Shown: positions 34,034 to 46,079, counted from the first letter of the stretch. The stretch: 64,000 nucleotides of DNA from Stereocaulon alpinum (GCA_018257865.1 JAEUBA010000047.1:124001-188000); one strand, 5' to 3'. The notes: generated by a model not told the origin, from the letters alone. Numbers and translations: made by a program.

Positions 34034-35077
34034 TCAGCTTACAGGCAACATAAAAGCGTCTGTCACATTCCCGTCTCCTGTCCCAAGTCCAAGCCTTGAC
34101 GGGTTCATATTTGTAAAGCTCAACAAGATAGCCTGCATTGGGTGTTCACCTGCTATGAGAGTCTCGCCGCCACTGTAAGCACCCGGTCTTCCCACCTCCA
34201 AACAATAGAAAAGAACGTTGTATCCCTCGATTAGGAAGTCATTGAATCTGACCTCCGCCGCCTTGATCCTCGGAGGCATACTTATCGTCGTCAAGCACGA
34301 TCCAACGAGCTGGTGCTGGGGAAGAAGAATATAATTTGGCAGACTGGCTGCCTTGGAGGCGTTGTTCGTAAAAGCAAGGTGGTTCCTGGGTGGCTGTATG
34401 CTCGTCCACAATCTGTTAAAGGCATTCATACAGTGATCGCTCCCTATAGGCTCCTTAGGGGACGAACTGGTTCGGGGGTAACAGAAGTACTTGGGTATCT
34501 TGTTAGAAGTGTGGTGAATGAGGGCTGAAGATTCAAGGGCGACTTCGGGGCTCTGCCGGCCTATGTGGGGTCCGGAGAATCCGATAGACACCTCGATAGC
34601 TTGTCCGGGTAAATCTCCTTCCATGACAATATCCCCGCCATTGAAAGCTCCCTTGATGAGACAGTCCTCTATGACCATGTCCCCTTGAGAGACAAAGAAA
34701 GCCATATCGATTACAGCTTCTCCAGATCGATACAGATCCACCGTTACTGTGCAATCTCGATAGATGACTTGTCTTGGGACCAGGTAGATATTGGGTAGTT
34801 TTGCCTTGTCTAGATCTCTAGTGAAGGTTGGATCCGTATAGCTACTTGGTATGCTGTTACGGAATCTAAGAACGGCTTCATCGCAGTGATCAGGATTTGG
34901 CCGCTGGCCGGGATGATGACTGGTGCGGGAGTAGCAGAATGGGGTATGATATGTGGTAGTGGGGACGGTACGGCTCATGAAAATGCTTGAAGAGGCGAGG
35001 ACGAGTACAGGGAAGAGTAGCACAAATAGGCGATAGCAGTTCAGGACTGACAGGTTGACCAGCATAGGAGAAGCCAT
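34034..35077 (-). CDS. Predicted secreted protein with two copies of a four-cysteine domain
   Basis: The start chosen is the ATG at 35077, which yields MASPMLVNLSVLNCYRLFVL then LFPVLVLASSS, a signal peptide or anchor; the open frame extends upstream to an ATG at 35212. The mature part is an internal duplication. Unit 1 runs FCYSRTS, DHCDEAVLRF, AKLPNIYLVPRQ, RDCTVTVDL, EDCLIKGAFNGG, PGQAIEVSIGFSGP. Unit 2 runs YFCYPRTS, DHCMNAFNRL, ASLPNYILLPQHQ, GSCLTTISM, LFYCLEVG, SGGETLIAGEHPMQAILLSF. Each has four cysteines in matching positions, suggesting two disulfides per unit. No known enzyme motif. It resembles the small cysteine-containing secreted proteins of plant-associated dothideomycetes, but no host role can be claimed from sequence. 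Stop at 34034. Confidence 0.75.
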   Translation of the reverse strand: MASPMLVNLSVLNCYRLFVLLFPVLVLASSSIFMSRTVPTTTYHTPFCYSRTSHHPGQRPNPDHCDEAVLRFRNSIPSSYTDPTFTRDLDKAKLPNIYLVPRQVIYRDCTVTVDLYRSGEAVIDMAFFVSQGDMVIEDCLIKGAFNGGDIVMEGDLPGQAIEVSIGFSGPHIGRQSPEVALESSALIHHTSNKIPKYFCYPRTSSSPKEPIGSDHCMNAFNRLWTSIQPPRNHLAFTNNASKAASLPNYILLPQHQLVGSCLTTISMPPRIKAAEVRFNDFLIEGYNVLFYCLEVGRPGAYSGGETLIAGEHPMQAILLSFTNMNPSRLGLGTGDGNVTDAFMLPVS

Positions 35078-35640
35078 AGTCTGTGGTAATAGAATGGCTT
35101 CGGTACCCGATTTGAATCCGACAACAAGCAGGAGGTCAATTGTAACTGAACAGGGGACTTGCATGGTTATTATTGACGCGTAAGCGGCTGTCGGTCTCAG
35201 ATCTTGACCCATTTTTCCTTTATTACCATTACATCTGCGGATATGCGATATCGCGCAGATCGTCAGTAAGCACGTCCCTTCTGTACGTTGCTGCGCTTGG
35301 TCTGTATCTCATCCAGTCCACTATAGACCCCGCAAGGTTCGCGATGTACATCGTGGCGGATGTTGACCAGCTCAGAGATTCTCTCTCCGTTGAAGGTAAA
35401 AAAAAGCTTATTAGCTGCCATCATGTGCCCAATATCTCTACACGTCGGCGCAACGCCGGCCATCGTGGCACTGTTGTCCGAATGCATGTGTCGCTATCCA
35501 GCCGATTCTTTACATTGCTCCGTAGACGATCATATGGATCCTCCATACACTGAAACGCCATGAAAGGTCTTCAGCGACACTCCTTGACCAGGAATCTTCA
35601 GTCTTCTTAATGACTTTCTGGATGAGGTGAGTCAAATGTG
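35078..35640. other. Short intergenic spacer
   Basis: Leader of the secreted-protein gene and 3' flank of the BIR-protein gene's neighbour. Overlapping short frames on both strands, none with family likeness. Confidence 0.4.
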
Positions 35641-36396
35641 TCAGCGGCCGAAGATAACCCTTCTCTTCCTCTTTTCCAGCTTCTCTCTTCGGCTTAAGGC
35701 TACGGGCTTGAACACCCTATGCTTGCCCAAGTAGATAGCACCTGGTCGCTTCAGCGTAATCCCGATCTTTCCACCAATGTCCCGATGAGTCTGACGCCGA
35801 TGCTTGTGGAATTTGTTCCCAGAAGGGAATGTCCTGTTGCAGGGTTGACATTTTCGGGGTCTGCCAGCAAGGGCCGATACGGGAAGAGGGGGAGGGACGT
35901 ATGGTTCAGGCTGGTTCGTGATTCTGTGGATCCACGAACAATGCCGATTGATAGGTGCATGTTGAAAGTGCATCTGTATAGGATCATCGTTCTTTTTCCA
36001 ATCTCTTAGGGCCAACTTGCAGCAAAAGCACGTCACGCTGTCCGTCATCTTGTTGGAGTGATAGAAGCCCGCTGAGGCCATAGCGATAGGAAGTGGTTTG
36101 ATTTCGATCGGCCAAGTATGGAAGGATCCGAGTCTCTCGTCCACAGTTGTCATGTAGGTGCCATTGTTCCAGGTACAATTCGGTGAAGCGCTTTGATGTT
36201 CTGTGATTGGATCACTATCCTCGTTCCAATTCTCCATGCTGACATCGCAATTGAAACATGAGACTGTATCATTGCCCGGAGGATGCTGATAAAAGCCCGC
36301 AGCCGCCATGTGTGATGGGCTGAGCCGCCCTGCATGAGGCCAATTGATGAACGAAGCATGACGGGCATCGAAGGTGTCCATGGGAATTTCCGACAT
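35641..36396 (-). CDS. Double BIR-domain protein with C-terminal C2H2 zinc finger
   Basis: Single exon, 251 residues. BIR 1 (about 12-75): ASFINWPHAGRLSP, MAAAGFYQHPPGNDTVSCFN, then C and the HQSASPNCTW end. BIR 2 (about 88-155): GSFHTWPIEIKPLP, MASAGFYHSN, DSVTCFCCKLALRDW, HAPINRHCSW. Both keep the CX2C...HX6C zinc set and the Gly-Phe/Tyr core. A classical finger CQPCNRTFPSGNKFHKHR with a distal His (C-X2-C-X12-H-X4-H) follows at about 182, then a basic tail (SRREKLEKRKRRVIFGR). BIR domains bind IAP-binding-type peptides or, in the Bir1/survivin branch, histone H3; a fungal Bir1 is normally much longer and lacks this finger. A nuclear or chromatin role is plausible from the finger and basic tail, by inference only. 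Confidence 0.88.
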   Translation of the reverse strand: MSEIPMDTFDARHASFINWPHAGRLSPSHMAAAGFYQHPPGNDTVSCFNCDVSMENWNEDSDPITEHQSASPNCTWNNGTYMTTVDERLGSFHTWPIEIKPLPIAMASAGFYHSNKMTDSVTCFCCKLALRDWKKNDDPIQMHFQHAPINRHCSWIHRITNQPEPYVPPPLPVSALAGRPRKCQPCNRTFPSGNKFHKHRRQTHRDIGGKIGITLKRPGAIYLGKHRVFKPVALSRREKLEKRKRRVIFGR

Positions 36397-37665
36397 GGCG
36401 TGGTTGGAAGAATAATTGGAGGGGACTGTGAGGGGCGATGGTGGATGCGGTGATGGTATGGAAAGCTTCGGGCGAGTATGTGGTCAGGAAGGAGTTGTCA
36501 GTATGCCAGCATACTTTGAGTCCCTGGTCTCCATCCGAGTCTCTGATTGGTAGGACTTGTTTTGGTTTGGAACCATATCATGGTATGATTGAGCAGGTAC
36601 ACGTATCATGTATGTTGACGTTCGTAGGTTGCTTCTTGCAGGAGGACGCGCCGAGCCGGGGTCGGAGATTGGACTTTAATTTAATCTCCGGGGGTCCTGA
36701 AGATCAAGGCCAAGGCTCATACTGTAGACCTAGCGAACAATCAATCCATTGCAATGGGGCTTCCTCCAAGACTCAACTGCATATAGATGTACAGAAAAGG
36801 CTAGGGTCTGTCCCTGATAAGACATGGCCGAATCGTGTGGGATTGAGGTGCGATTGTTATTGGATCATTTGTGACACAGATGTAATTGCGACTTATGCAT
36901 GCAATCTTGACCTCAGAAGGACTGTTGCATGCGTTGGCAATGCTACACTACCATTCCAGTCGGACTAATGCTCGCAGGTATCCCGTTACCAGCCCTCTGT
37001 ATCCTTCCAATGTGAATAGAAGCCTTTTCGGAGCCCATAGGTCCACCTTTGAAGCCAGCCACTCCTGATAGCCATCTCCCTGATGATCTGTACGGCTGAC
37101 CCAGCGAGATCTGATCGTGATAGCTTCAATCGGTTTTGACACTGCTTTTCCCGCTTCTGCAATGCGAAGGCTATCGAGCTTGCCGGATACCGCACCCATC
37201 CGAATTGGCACATCTGTATGAGCACCAAATACCTGCCGTAAAGAAATGGGCAATCACCCAGTTCGCCGCTGTGTTCGATCCATCGCATTCTCTAATAACC
37301 CGCTCTACCAGTCACCCTCTACATCCTCCCTCGAGCTCAGGTTGTCCCTCAGCCCTACCACCTGGGCATTTACGTACATTTGAGACGGAAGACGGACAGC
37401 AGCGAGAATGTCCTTACACAGGTTGGTAAGGATCACAATGCTCCCGTCTATGCCAGTGGACCGGCCCAGAAGCTCTTCTAGCTCGTTTGTCGCGTCGTGG
37501 ACTTTAATGATCAGCCGTTGCAATTGCAAGCGTTAGGATTACCTATGTGAGTAAAATGGAAGCCAATACAGGTGCTTTGGAATTTTATGGGAGAGATAAT
37601 GAACGAAGAAGCGTTGGCAGGAGCAATAGGTTGGTGGCGGAAGATGAAACTCAGATTTGTGCAGC
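36397..37665. other. Intergenic region with possible minus-strand exons
   Basis: Minus-strand segments at 37305-37529 (LQRLIIKVHDATNELEELLG, then IVILTNLCKDILAAVRLP) and 36948-37253 (LDSLRIAEAGKAVSKPIEAI) have protein-like composition and could belong to one intron-split gene, but no start, complete splice path or family could be found. The rest shows nothing. Confidence 0.25.
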
Positions 37666-39040
37666 TCACAGGGTAGTCATGTACAGGGTGGCTATCGCTG
37701 ATTGTTTGATGTCATAAAGAGTACGTAGCAATGTCATGAAGAGTGAGAACATCTCGTTCTCTGCAAAGGGTGAGGGGTACATAGCGTAATAGTCTCGAGA
37801 ATCAGCGGTACTCTTCATTGATATGATATCTGTAAGCCGCTGCGTATAAGGGAATGCTACATTACGATCCTTTGCTGAATGTGTCAGTAGGCCAGAATCT
37901 TCGAATCTATCAAATTCATCCATATCCCCTTGCATTTCCCTAGCAGCATCATGGAGATGGGGAGCCGAATGCCACATAAGGAACTTCATATGGTAGATGC
38001 GATTCCGATCATCGAACTGATAGGCTGGTTCGCTGACCCCGACAATCCTGAGATACTCCTTCCCATAAACATCCCAGCTCATACTATTGAGATGAGAGTC
38101 CCTCCACATCCCCAACTCCAACTCATTGTGCCCGTAGAAGGAGCTGGCATCGAATATATAGGGCTGTCAGTCTTGCTGTCGGACCCGATATTGCCACACC
38201 AAAGGTCACCATGTAGAAGGCACGACTTGACATTCCGATCATCCGACTCGAGTGGTCCGATCAGTAAACGTAGTACTTAGTTTAAGTCTCGTTCGTAGGT
38301 GTTCTGAAATTCTTCCCATGGACCGTTGGTATTGACATCGTGCGACAGCAGGTCAGAGAGAATTCGGTACATCACCTCCCAACTACTCGTCCACACCATA
38401 TCCTGGGATAGCTTTCCATGAGTTGTGGCTATGTGAAAGCCAAACTTGCCAGTTGAAGAGACACTGTCTTGATGGAGTTTGGCTAGCTCGAAACAGAAGG
38501 ACTTTGGATTAGGGAGTTGGGATGTCATGTGTTTGAACTCTTGTAAGTAGAAGTAGGTGCTAGGCGATGCGCTTTCGAATCTGCGCCACATGTAGGGCTT
38601 GGGGATGAAACCTAGTGCAAATTGATAAAGTTCAGCCATAGCATTGTACTCGCCTTGTATTATCGTTTTACCACGCTCTCCAGGCATCGCACACTGGATG
38701 TGACTACCTTAGCTGCAAGACTACATTCAAACAGGGAATATAAGCGTTCAGGATCATCACACACCTTGAGAAAGGATTGTTTCTCGCGCCTGTCTGATTC
38801 CAAGGTGTTGATACGGACGGTGGTATTCCACGATGATTTGCCCCAACGTTCCGCTGTGAGAACCTCGGTAGCTGCCGGCAAAGCTACACGATAGAATGTT
38901 AAGGTAGTCCAAGAATGATGAATAAGCTAGCAAATTTTCGAAAATATCTGCGAACCTTTGATGACAGCCTTATCCAGGTAGTAATTACCGTCAATCGATT
39001 GCACATCTGATTTACCAAGCTCTGCGAGAGAAGCAGCCAT
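37666..39040 (-). pseudogene. Fructosamine-3-kinase-like pseudogene
   Basis: Relative of fructosamine/ketosamine-3-kinases (APH-like kinase fold), which phosphorylate sugars on glycated proteins so they fall off. Exons 39040-38956 (MAASLAELGKSDVQSIDGNY), 38883-38765 and 38693 onward join in phase to give SFLKCAMPGERGKTIIQGEY. Conserved landmarks remain: ATEVLTAERWGKSSW, ATTHGKLSQDMVWTSSWEVM, NGPWEEFQNTYERDL, the catalytic loop LHGDLWCGNIG near 38213, the metal-binding segment IFDASSFYGHNELELGMWRD and FDDRNRIYHMKF. Two lesions break it: an in-frame TAA at 38277-38279 after TYERDLN, and a one-base frame change between the catalytic loop and IFDAS (about 38150-38163). No intron can remove both and keep the kinase core. 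The frame after the second lesion stays open to 37666, so decay is recent. Confidence 0.75.
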
Positions 39041-40899
39041 GCGCTTACTTCGCTCCGACAAGAATCCGTAGATTCGTGCTTATTGATTAGAGATCAGGAG
39101 ATGTGTCGAATGTATATCAAAGCTTCCAATCTAGTCCACAAGGTCAGTCCTGGGCCCCGCACATCTGACAAGGCTGAGTGCTCTGTCGCAGCTTCTGCAG
39201 CGCAGCTCTAACGCTTCTCTTTGACATCATCGTCATCTAGTCATTTACCAAAGCCATGCATGTATGCAACAACCATAAGGATCATCCGATCTCACTGTCT
39301 GATGGATACACCAGAGATGATCAAAGCAAGTAATGCGTCTATCATTGCGGTTTGTGTGTCGTAATGTATTTCTGACCTTGTGTACTCAGCGTACTATTTC
39401 CCACAAGCTAATAGGGTCGACTGATAGAGCTATACCTTGCCTCAGCAACGTTGGCCAAATGACAAATCACAAGTCGGAGAATGAGCGTATCTCACATATT
39501 TCTCCTCTGTTGAACGAGGATTGATGAACGCTACGATTGGGGAGCTCGAGAAACGTTGAGCCCTTCATTCATCAACCCTGACTCATTGTTCTGCATAAAT
39601 TTTCCGGCCACCGGGTCCCAGGAGTTGTGATGATCCTTGGGGTCGACGCGGATCATGGCACGCTTGCATGTGTGTAAACCAAGTTGGTACTAGCTGCTTC
39701 GCGGACATAGTAAGGGTCAAAGATATTCTCTGCAACGGTGCGGAGGCGTCGCCCAGGTCTGCAGGGTCTGCTGCCTTTTATCCTGTGCTAAAAATTCTCA
39801 GGCTGGAAGATAGTGATTTGTCTGCAATGCTGCGGCCAAGGTGTCCTCTGGGAGGTATGCTGGTTTCGCACGGGCAAGGGAGAGGTCTACTGAGGTGTCA
39901 GGAAGAGAAGAGCTCTTCAATTGGTGGCGAAGAGTGAGTAGATCCCTTGGGAAGGTGTAGCACGTTTTTTCTCTCGAAGATGGTGAGGGTACCTTACGCT
40001 GAATGCCAGAACTTTGGAACAAGTGAGACTACCATGCCCATGGCCTGCATCAATGCTTCTCTCGAGGGAATTATCGAAGGATGGCTGCGATGTCTAGAAA
40101 GCGAATAACAACATCAATGTATCTTAGGGTCCCGTTACTAGCCTCAAGTACATTGTAAGTCGACGACGAGTTGAGCGTTATCTTTCTCAGAGCTCTTCAT
40201 GTCTTGCAATGACTTCGAGCTGGCGTCCCCCATTGATCAAATTGCTAATATCGGCATAGAAAGCGTGACTGATTCTTGGTAAGGAACCCAGCTAGAATTT
40301 GAAGGCATTCGATCATGTCTTAATGCATTTTAGGTAGCACCGACGCCGAGCTTGAGCTTGGAATGAGCCATGCTTCTCCGGTGCGACTGTTCCTGGAGAC
40401 AAGAGCGACGCCAATCTTATGGAGCCACTTGAACTTTCTACTCAGGCTTAAATCATGGTATCTATGATACGGGCTTCGATTTGTTGCCCGCTGTTCGAGA
40501 CCTTAAATGTAAGGGTGCGCGGTGAAGCAGGTACCTACCCGCGCTTTTGTGCGGTTCCTAGTTGAAGGCGGTGATCGTTGAGTGTTGAGGCGATATGGCA
40601 GGATTATGAGCGTTGAGAAAATGCTGACCTGGAATGGGGCGAGCAGATAGCGCGGGGATATTCAAATGCAACGGAAGCTTCTTGATATCGTCTTGGAAGT
40701 CAACAGGCCATGGCATATTGCCGACACATCTCCATCGAGCTGACTAAAGCTGGCACAGATATTCGGAACGCATGACACCAGTTTAGAAAGACGTATGTAA
40801 TAAATTAGCAAGAACAAATAATCTGCAACCGCAAATTCTTGTATAGTGTATCGAGACCTGATGATGATGATGTAGTCTCAATCTTTCTCAATCTTCATG
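39041..40899. other. Gene-poor spacer before the retrotransposon
   Basis: 1.86 kb of ordinary base composition with no convincing frame on either strand. It is the left flank of the Copia insertion; no further LTR fragments were noticed in it. Confidence 0.5.
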
Positions 40900-41111
40900 T
40901 GTCGGTATAACTTCGGACATTAGCCTTGGCACTGGCTTGGCAACACCCCTTTAGATAAAACACCACAATTCTCCTAGACTAGAATCAATCAAGCCCCAGT
41001 TTACCTACCTAAGAAGCACCCTATTGCAGGCTGCTCCGGGCAGGTAATAGGGGCCGCCTAATAAGCAAGAAGCTAATCGGTACAACCTACTAGCAGTAGG
41101 TTCTACCGATA
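40900..41111 (+). repeat. 5' LTR of the Copia element
   Basis: 212 bp, starting TGTCGGTATAACTTCGG and ending TTCTACCGATA. Aligns gap-free to the 3' LTR with eight differences, all CpA/TpG versus TpA. Its last dinucleotide is TA where the 3' copy has the canonical CA. No clear tRNA primer-binding site was recognised after it. Confidence 0.95.
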
Positions 41112-44100
41112 CTAATCAGTTATCGACCTCAGATCAGTAAGGTACCGAAATTTTCCAGCAATTACTAAAACACCAAGACCAATAACACTATATCAAACCC
41201 TGTAACAGACCGCCCGGCGGACCGCCTAGCGGTAGCAGAAGAAGAAGACGGAGGCACTATAACCAAATACGGTATTATCCTCAGAGACCCTAAGAAGTCA
41301 ACCGCAGAAGCCCTAACAATATTTATTACTAAGACGACAGCCTACTACGAGAACCGCAATAAAATAGGATACAACCTATAGGTAAACCTCAGGGAAGACT
41401 TCTATAATTAGGACGAGCGGACGCTTAGTAAGGTAGATAAATATACTATACGTAACTTCCGTAACCTGCTATTCAATCGCGGTGTCTATACACCGAAGGA
41501 TAGGACGCTAATCTATAAGTATATAGTAAGCCTACTAGTCGAACTATAGAAGGAGTAGCCTGTAGAGATACTACTTCTAAGACTCGCTATTCCTAGTAAT
41601 AATACGTCTGCCTTAGATAGCGCTGCCTCCCTACTACCAAAATTTACTATACCGCTGTCTGAGATACTACCGCTAACCGGTTTTAAAACAGCCCTAACTA
41701 CTGCTACTACTAAAGTAGCACGCCTCTAAATACCACTTTAAATAGCCCTAATTAATGGTATAAAGATCTCCAACGCCTTAAATAATTACTACGAGCAAGG
41801 TTTTCCTTAGGAGCTCGCCTTACTCACTAAGATCTACACGGAAGAGATAAAATATAACGGAAGGAGCGACGCCTTCGACTATAAGCTGAATATATTCCTA
41901 ACTAGCGCCTCTAACGTAGGGGTACCGTCAACTAAGCTTTACCTAGCTTTTTAATATATACTGACCGGCGACGCCCTTAATTTCTACTTCAGTAATTAAT
42001 TATCCTTCTTAGTAATAAACATAGACTCACTAAGAATTACGTTTAAGAGTAACTTCGAAGGAAGAGAATACCAGATTACTCGCCTTAACGAATAGAACGG
42101 TATATCCCTGCAACTATTTATTAACCGTAATAAAGACAAAACCTTAACTGAGTGCCTAGACGCTATAATTTCTAGACTAAGAAAGCTATAATATAGCCTA
42201 GACAAAAGCCTTTATGTGGATAGCTTTATCTACCAGAAAATCGTTACTACCTGCGAAACGACACCTGCCTGCGAATTCGTTTGCCGGAAACCGCCTATCA
42301 CTATACTAGACCTTATTTAAGACCTTCGATTATCTACAGCCCTGCAAGACCGCCGCAGCCTTCTATTACTAAGCGAAACGATATATACCGACCGCTGCTA
42401 CTATAACCGGGAATCCAGCAGCCGCAGCTGGGAATCTACTAACCGCAGCTAATCTCAATATCCGAGTAAAAATAGACAATCTAACGGCGATAATACTAAG
42501 AAACGGTGCTTCGTCTGTAATAAGGAGGGTTGTTAGTTAACTAACCACCCTAAGGAGGAACGCCAACGCAGCTTTAAACAGTACCTCACCGATTTCGAAG
42601 GCGAAAAGGAAGAAATCAGCGACGGCAGTACTACTAACACTACTGATGATCCAGCTAATCAAAACGATAACGGTGAATCGTTTCTGACATCTATAGGTGC
42701 TATTAACGGTAAGACTGCCTACCGTAGGCTAATAGACTAGGCTACCCTCCACGCTGTTATAAAAGCAATAGTCACCTAAGATCTATATATTAATATCCTA
42801 GGACTACTAGCCGAATTATATTATTCGGCCCCCCGTCGCCTACTAAGCAGATACAGCGACGATTACTTTTAAGGCCTTATAATTAATACTGGTGCCTCCT
42901 ATAACTCCTCCGCGGGCTTCAATTAATATTTAGCCCTACGGCGTAAGCAAGATATTAATATTAACACCGATAAGGCTAGCAGCGCTAAGTTTAAATTCGG
43001 TATTAGCGAAGCCTTATTAAAAGGCACCGTTGCCGTCTAATCGCTAATTAGTACTATCGAATTCTATATTGTTAACGCTAACACGCCGTTCCTTCTCTGC
43101 CTGCGAGACCTCAACTAGGTAGGGTTCTATCTTAACAACCTTACTAATTACTTAGTCAGCAGCGATAAGTAAGTCCTAATTATTCAGCTATATAGTCACC
43201 CTTTCCTTATATAGGGAACTTCGCTTTCCAACGCCTACATCAACACCTATACTAATAACGTCGGTGAGGTGAGCAGCTAACTAACAGAGCAAGAACTCTA
43301 CCGCCTATACCGCCGCTTTAGATACCTATCTATAATACGCCTAGTACGCCTATTAAAGCGCTCTGGCTACTAATTCGACTAGGCAGCAATCGATCGACTA
43401 TATAAGTTTTATTTAACTTGCCAAAAATACGGAAGGTCGCTAGGGAGGTTTAAGTTTACTATTAAAGACAACTTATAATTTAATTACTTAGTGATAATTA
43501 ATATTATATATCTTAACAATCCCGCAGCCCCTGTCCTATACGCAGTTAACGAGGCTATACGTTTCTAAACCGCCCGATTCCTTAAGGATATTTAGCAGAA
43601 ATAGTCTAGGATACCCTAAGGTCCTGCTGGATTAACACCTATATTAGACTACCGGATATACTAGTCTACGACGCTGGTAAGCAATTCACCAGCGTTGAAT
43701 TCGCCTCTAAGGCAAAAGGGATGGCAATCGACGTGAAATACGTCCCTGTCGAAGCACACTACTCAATAGGACTAGTTAAACGATATCACGCACCTCTTAG
43801 ACGTGCTTATGATATCATCCGCGAAGACCTACTACTGCTAGGCAAGCAATTAATAACACAGCTGGACCTAACGGGCTGATACCTACACTGCTTCTCTTCG
43901 GTATATTCCTAAGGCTCACTGAGCTAGACCCTGTACACCTATTAATTGCGGAAAGAGGCAAGGCTATCAAACGGGCAATAAAAGAAGTGTCGAATTTATT
44001 AGTAAGAAGAGATGTTATAGAAGCCCTACGCTATTGAAACGGTCTATAAAACGACGCTATCCTAGATACTTCCGTCGGCAGCAACGTCCTAGTCTGGCGC

Positions 44101-46079
44101 GAAGATAAAGGATAGAAAGGACCCTATTAACTACTTACTATAGATAACTAAGTCTATATAGTAAAACTCAGCAGCGGCCCTATAGCCTTCTAAATTATAT
44201 CAGTTAAGCCTTACTTCGAGGAGTTAGCTAATTAGATACCTAAGGTAGAAGCTGAAGCTGATACAGACCTACTAAATAGCGATAATAAGGATCCGGAAAT
44301 ATAAGCTGCTGCTGAACGTCCGCAGCGATAACGACGCCTACCTACTCGCTATATATATATTACTAATAAGGAGTAATTAGATATTAAGCTATTAATAAAG
44401 CTCCGGTTAGAAGGCGCTATTCGATCGCTAAACGGCCTATTTATCGACTCTCGCTAAAAAGAAATCAACGGCCTTATTACTGAAGGAGTCTTTAAGATTA
44501 TCAGTAAGTAGGATATACTACAGTATACCCGTATATTCGGCTGCCGATTCGTTGATAATATTAAGTGGGATAGCGCTATACTATTCGAGAAGTCTAGACT
44601 AGTCGTCTAAGCCTATAACGATAAAGGTAAAAAGGAGGTACTAATATAGTTACTAATAATTTAACGCGCTAGCTAACGCCTTATCGTTTACCTCGCTATA
44701 ATTCTACTAAGAGACCTCTATATACGCGATATCTTATAAGCTTATATATAGTCGACTTTAGTACTAAGCCGCCCTATCTATATAAAGCCGCTATAAGGCA
44801 CCGACCTAGGAGATAATATACTAAAAGTAGTCCGCCTGCTATATAGCGTCCTAGAGGTAGGGACGTATTAGTTTAAAACCTACTATAACTACTATACTAT
44901 AAAGCTAGGCCTTACCGTCTCCTTATTTAATCCCTGCCTAATATTCTCTAAGCAGGTAATTGTTAGCTTATAGACTAACGACTTACTATTTTACGGAATA
45001 ACCGAATACTTAGAGCTGGAAGAGCAAGCACGCTTTAACGCAGGCTTTCTAGCAAAGCTAATTGAGAAGCTTAATAAATAAAAGGACCTCCCCTTTAACG
45101 GTACGATTATTTCAACCAGCGATAATATTCTAAAGCTCTCGCAGTAACGGTAATATAGTAAGATTAATATAATCGATACCGCTACCGCCAGCGATATTAA
45201 ATCGTAATATATTAAGGAAAGAGCCTGAGGCGCCTATATAGCCTCTATATATTAACTAGAGATAGCCTTCGCACTGTTAAAGGCAGCCTAAATTACTCAC
45301 CTAGCGAAAGAAGACGCTGATTAGCTAAATAAATAGCTGAATTAGTAAAAGGGAAACCACCGCTAAGGCCTATAATTCGTTAAGCTTACTCTAGAGAAGC
45401 TGAAACTACTAGTCTTTATTAATACGGCCTTCGCTAATAACGCTGACCTCAGCTCTTAGATCGGATATATTATTATTATTACTAACGAGCAGCAGCTAGA
45501 TAAATCGACTATTAATATTAACGGTAATATTATCTACTAGAGCAGTACTAAATATAAGAGAGTTATAAGATCAGTACTAGCTTTAGAGCTATATATAATA
45601 GTAGCAGGGTTCGATATTACTACCGCCCTATAATCTACTATTAAGGCTATTACTTAGGTAAAGATTCTACTAATTCTATATACCGACTCCTACTCCCTAT
45701 ACGACTGTATTATACGCCTCAGTACTACCGCTGAGAAACGCCTAATAATCGATATAATAGGACTGCGGCAGTCCTATAAGAGAAGGGAAATCGATGAGGT
45801 GCGGTAGATTAACGGTAATTATAACCTAGTAGACGCTATAACTAAGGAGCGCTACTACCAGGCGTTAAAGTAACTGGTAACCAGTAACGCTATCGAGTTA
45901 AAGATAAACGCCTAGGTAGAAAGGCAAGCTGCCGCTGGTAAGGAGAAGGAGGAACTTGCTATAAGCTAACTAATCAGATTGCAGCGTTACTTAGCCTAGC
46001 AGGCCTACTATTTTTCCTACACTATTTGATCAATTGGAGTCGATTGGCAGTGTTTTCGACTTTTAAAAAGTTTTGCTAG
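41112..46079 (+). pseudogene. Copia gag-pol remnant, RIP-mutated
   Basis: Polyprotein remains between the LTRs. The knuckle reads CFVCNKEGC then a TAG where a Trp codon (TGG) is expected; the protease motif reads INTGAS instead of the family's D-T-G-A/S, again a G to A change; the integrase retains IYDAGKQFTSVEF and VEAHYSIGLVKRYHAPLRRA; the reverse transcriptase zone has IKPL and TNDLLFY-type remnants; RNase H has LYTDSYSLYDC. Frames are repeatedly broken, so only motif-level recognition is possible. Active sites are lost in at least the protease. The least-mutated part is the integrase C-terminal half (about 43615-44110). Confidence 0.88.

Noticed and set aside
36438..36968. 176-residue plus-strand frame
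   Set aside because: Sits in the leader region of the BIR gene on the opposite strand, and no domain or splice logic supports it.
41112..41150. tRNA primer-binding site after the 5' LTR
   Set aside because: The sequence ACTAATCAGTTATCGACC does not clearly complement a tRNA end I can identify, and RIP may have altered it.
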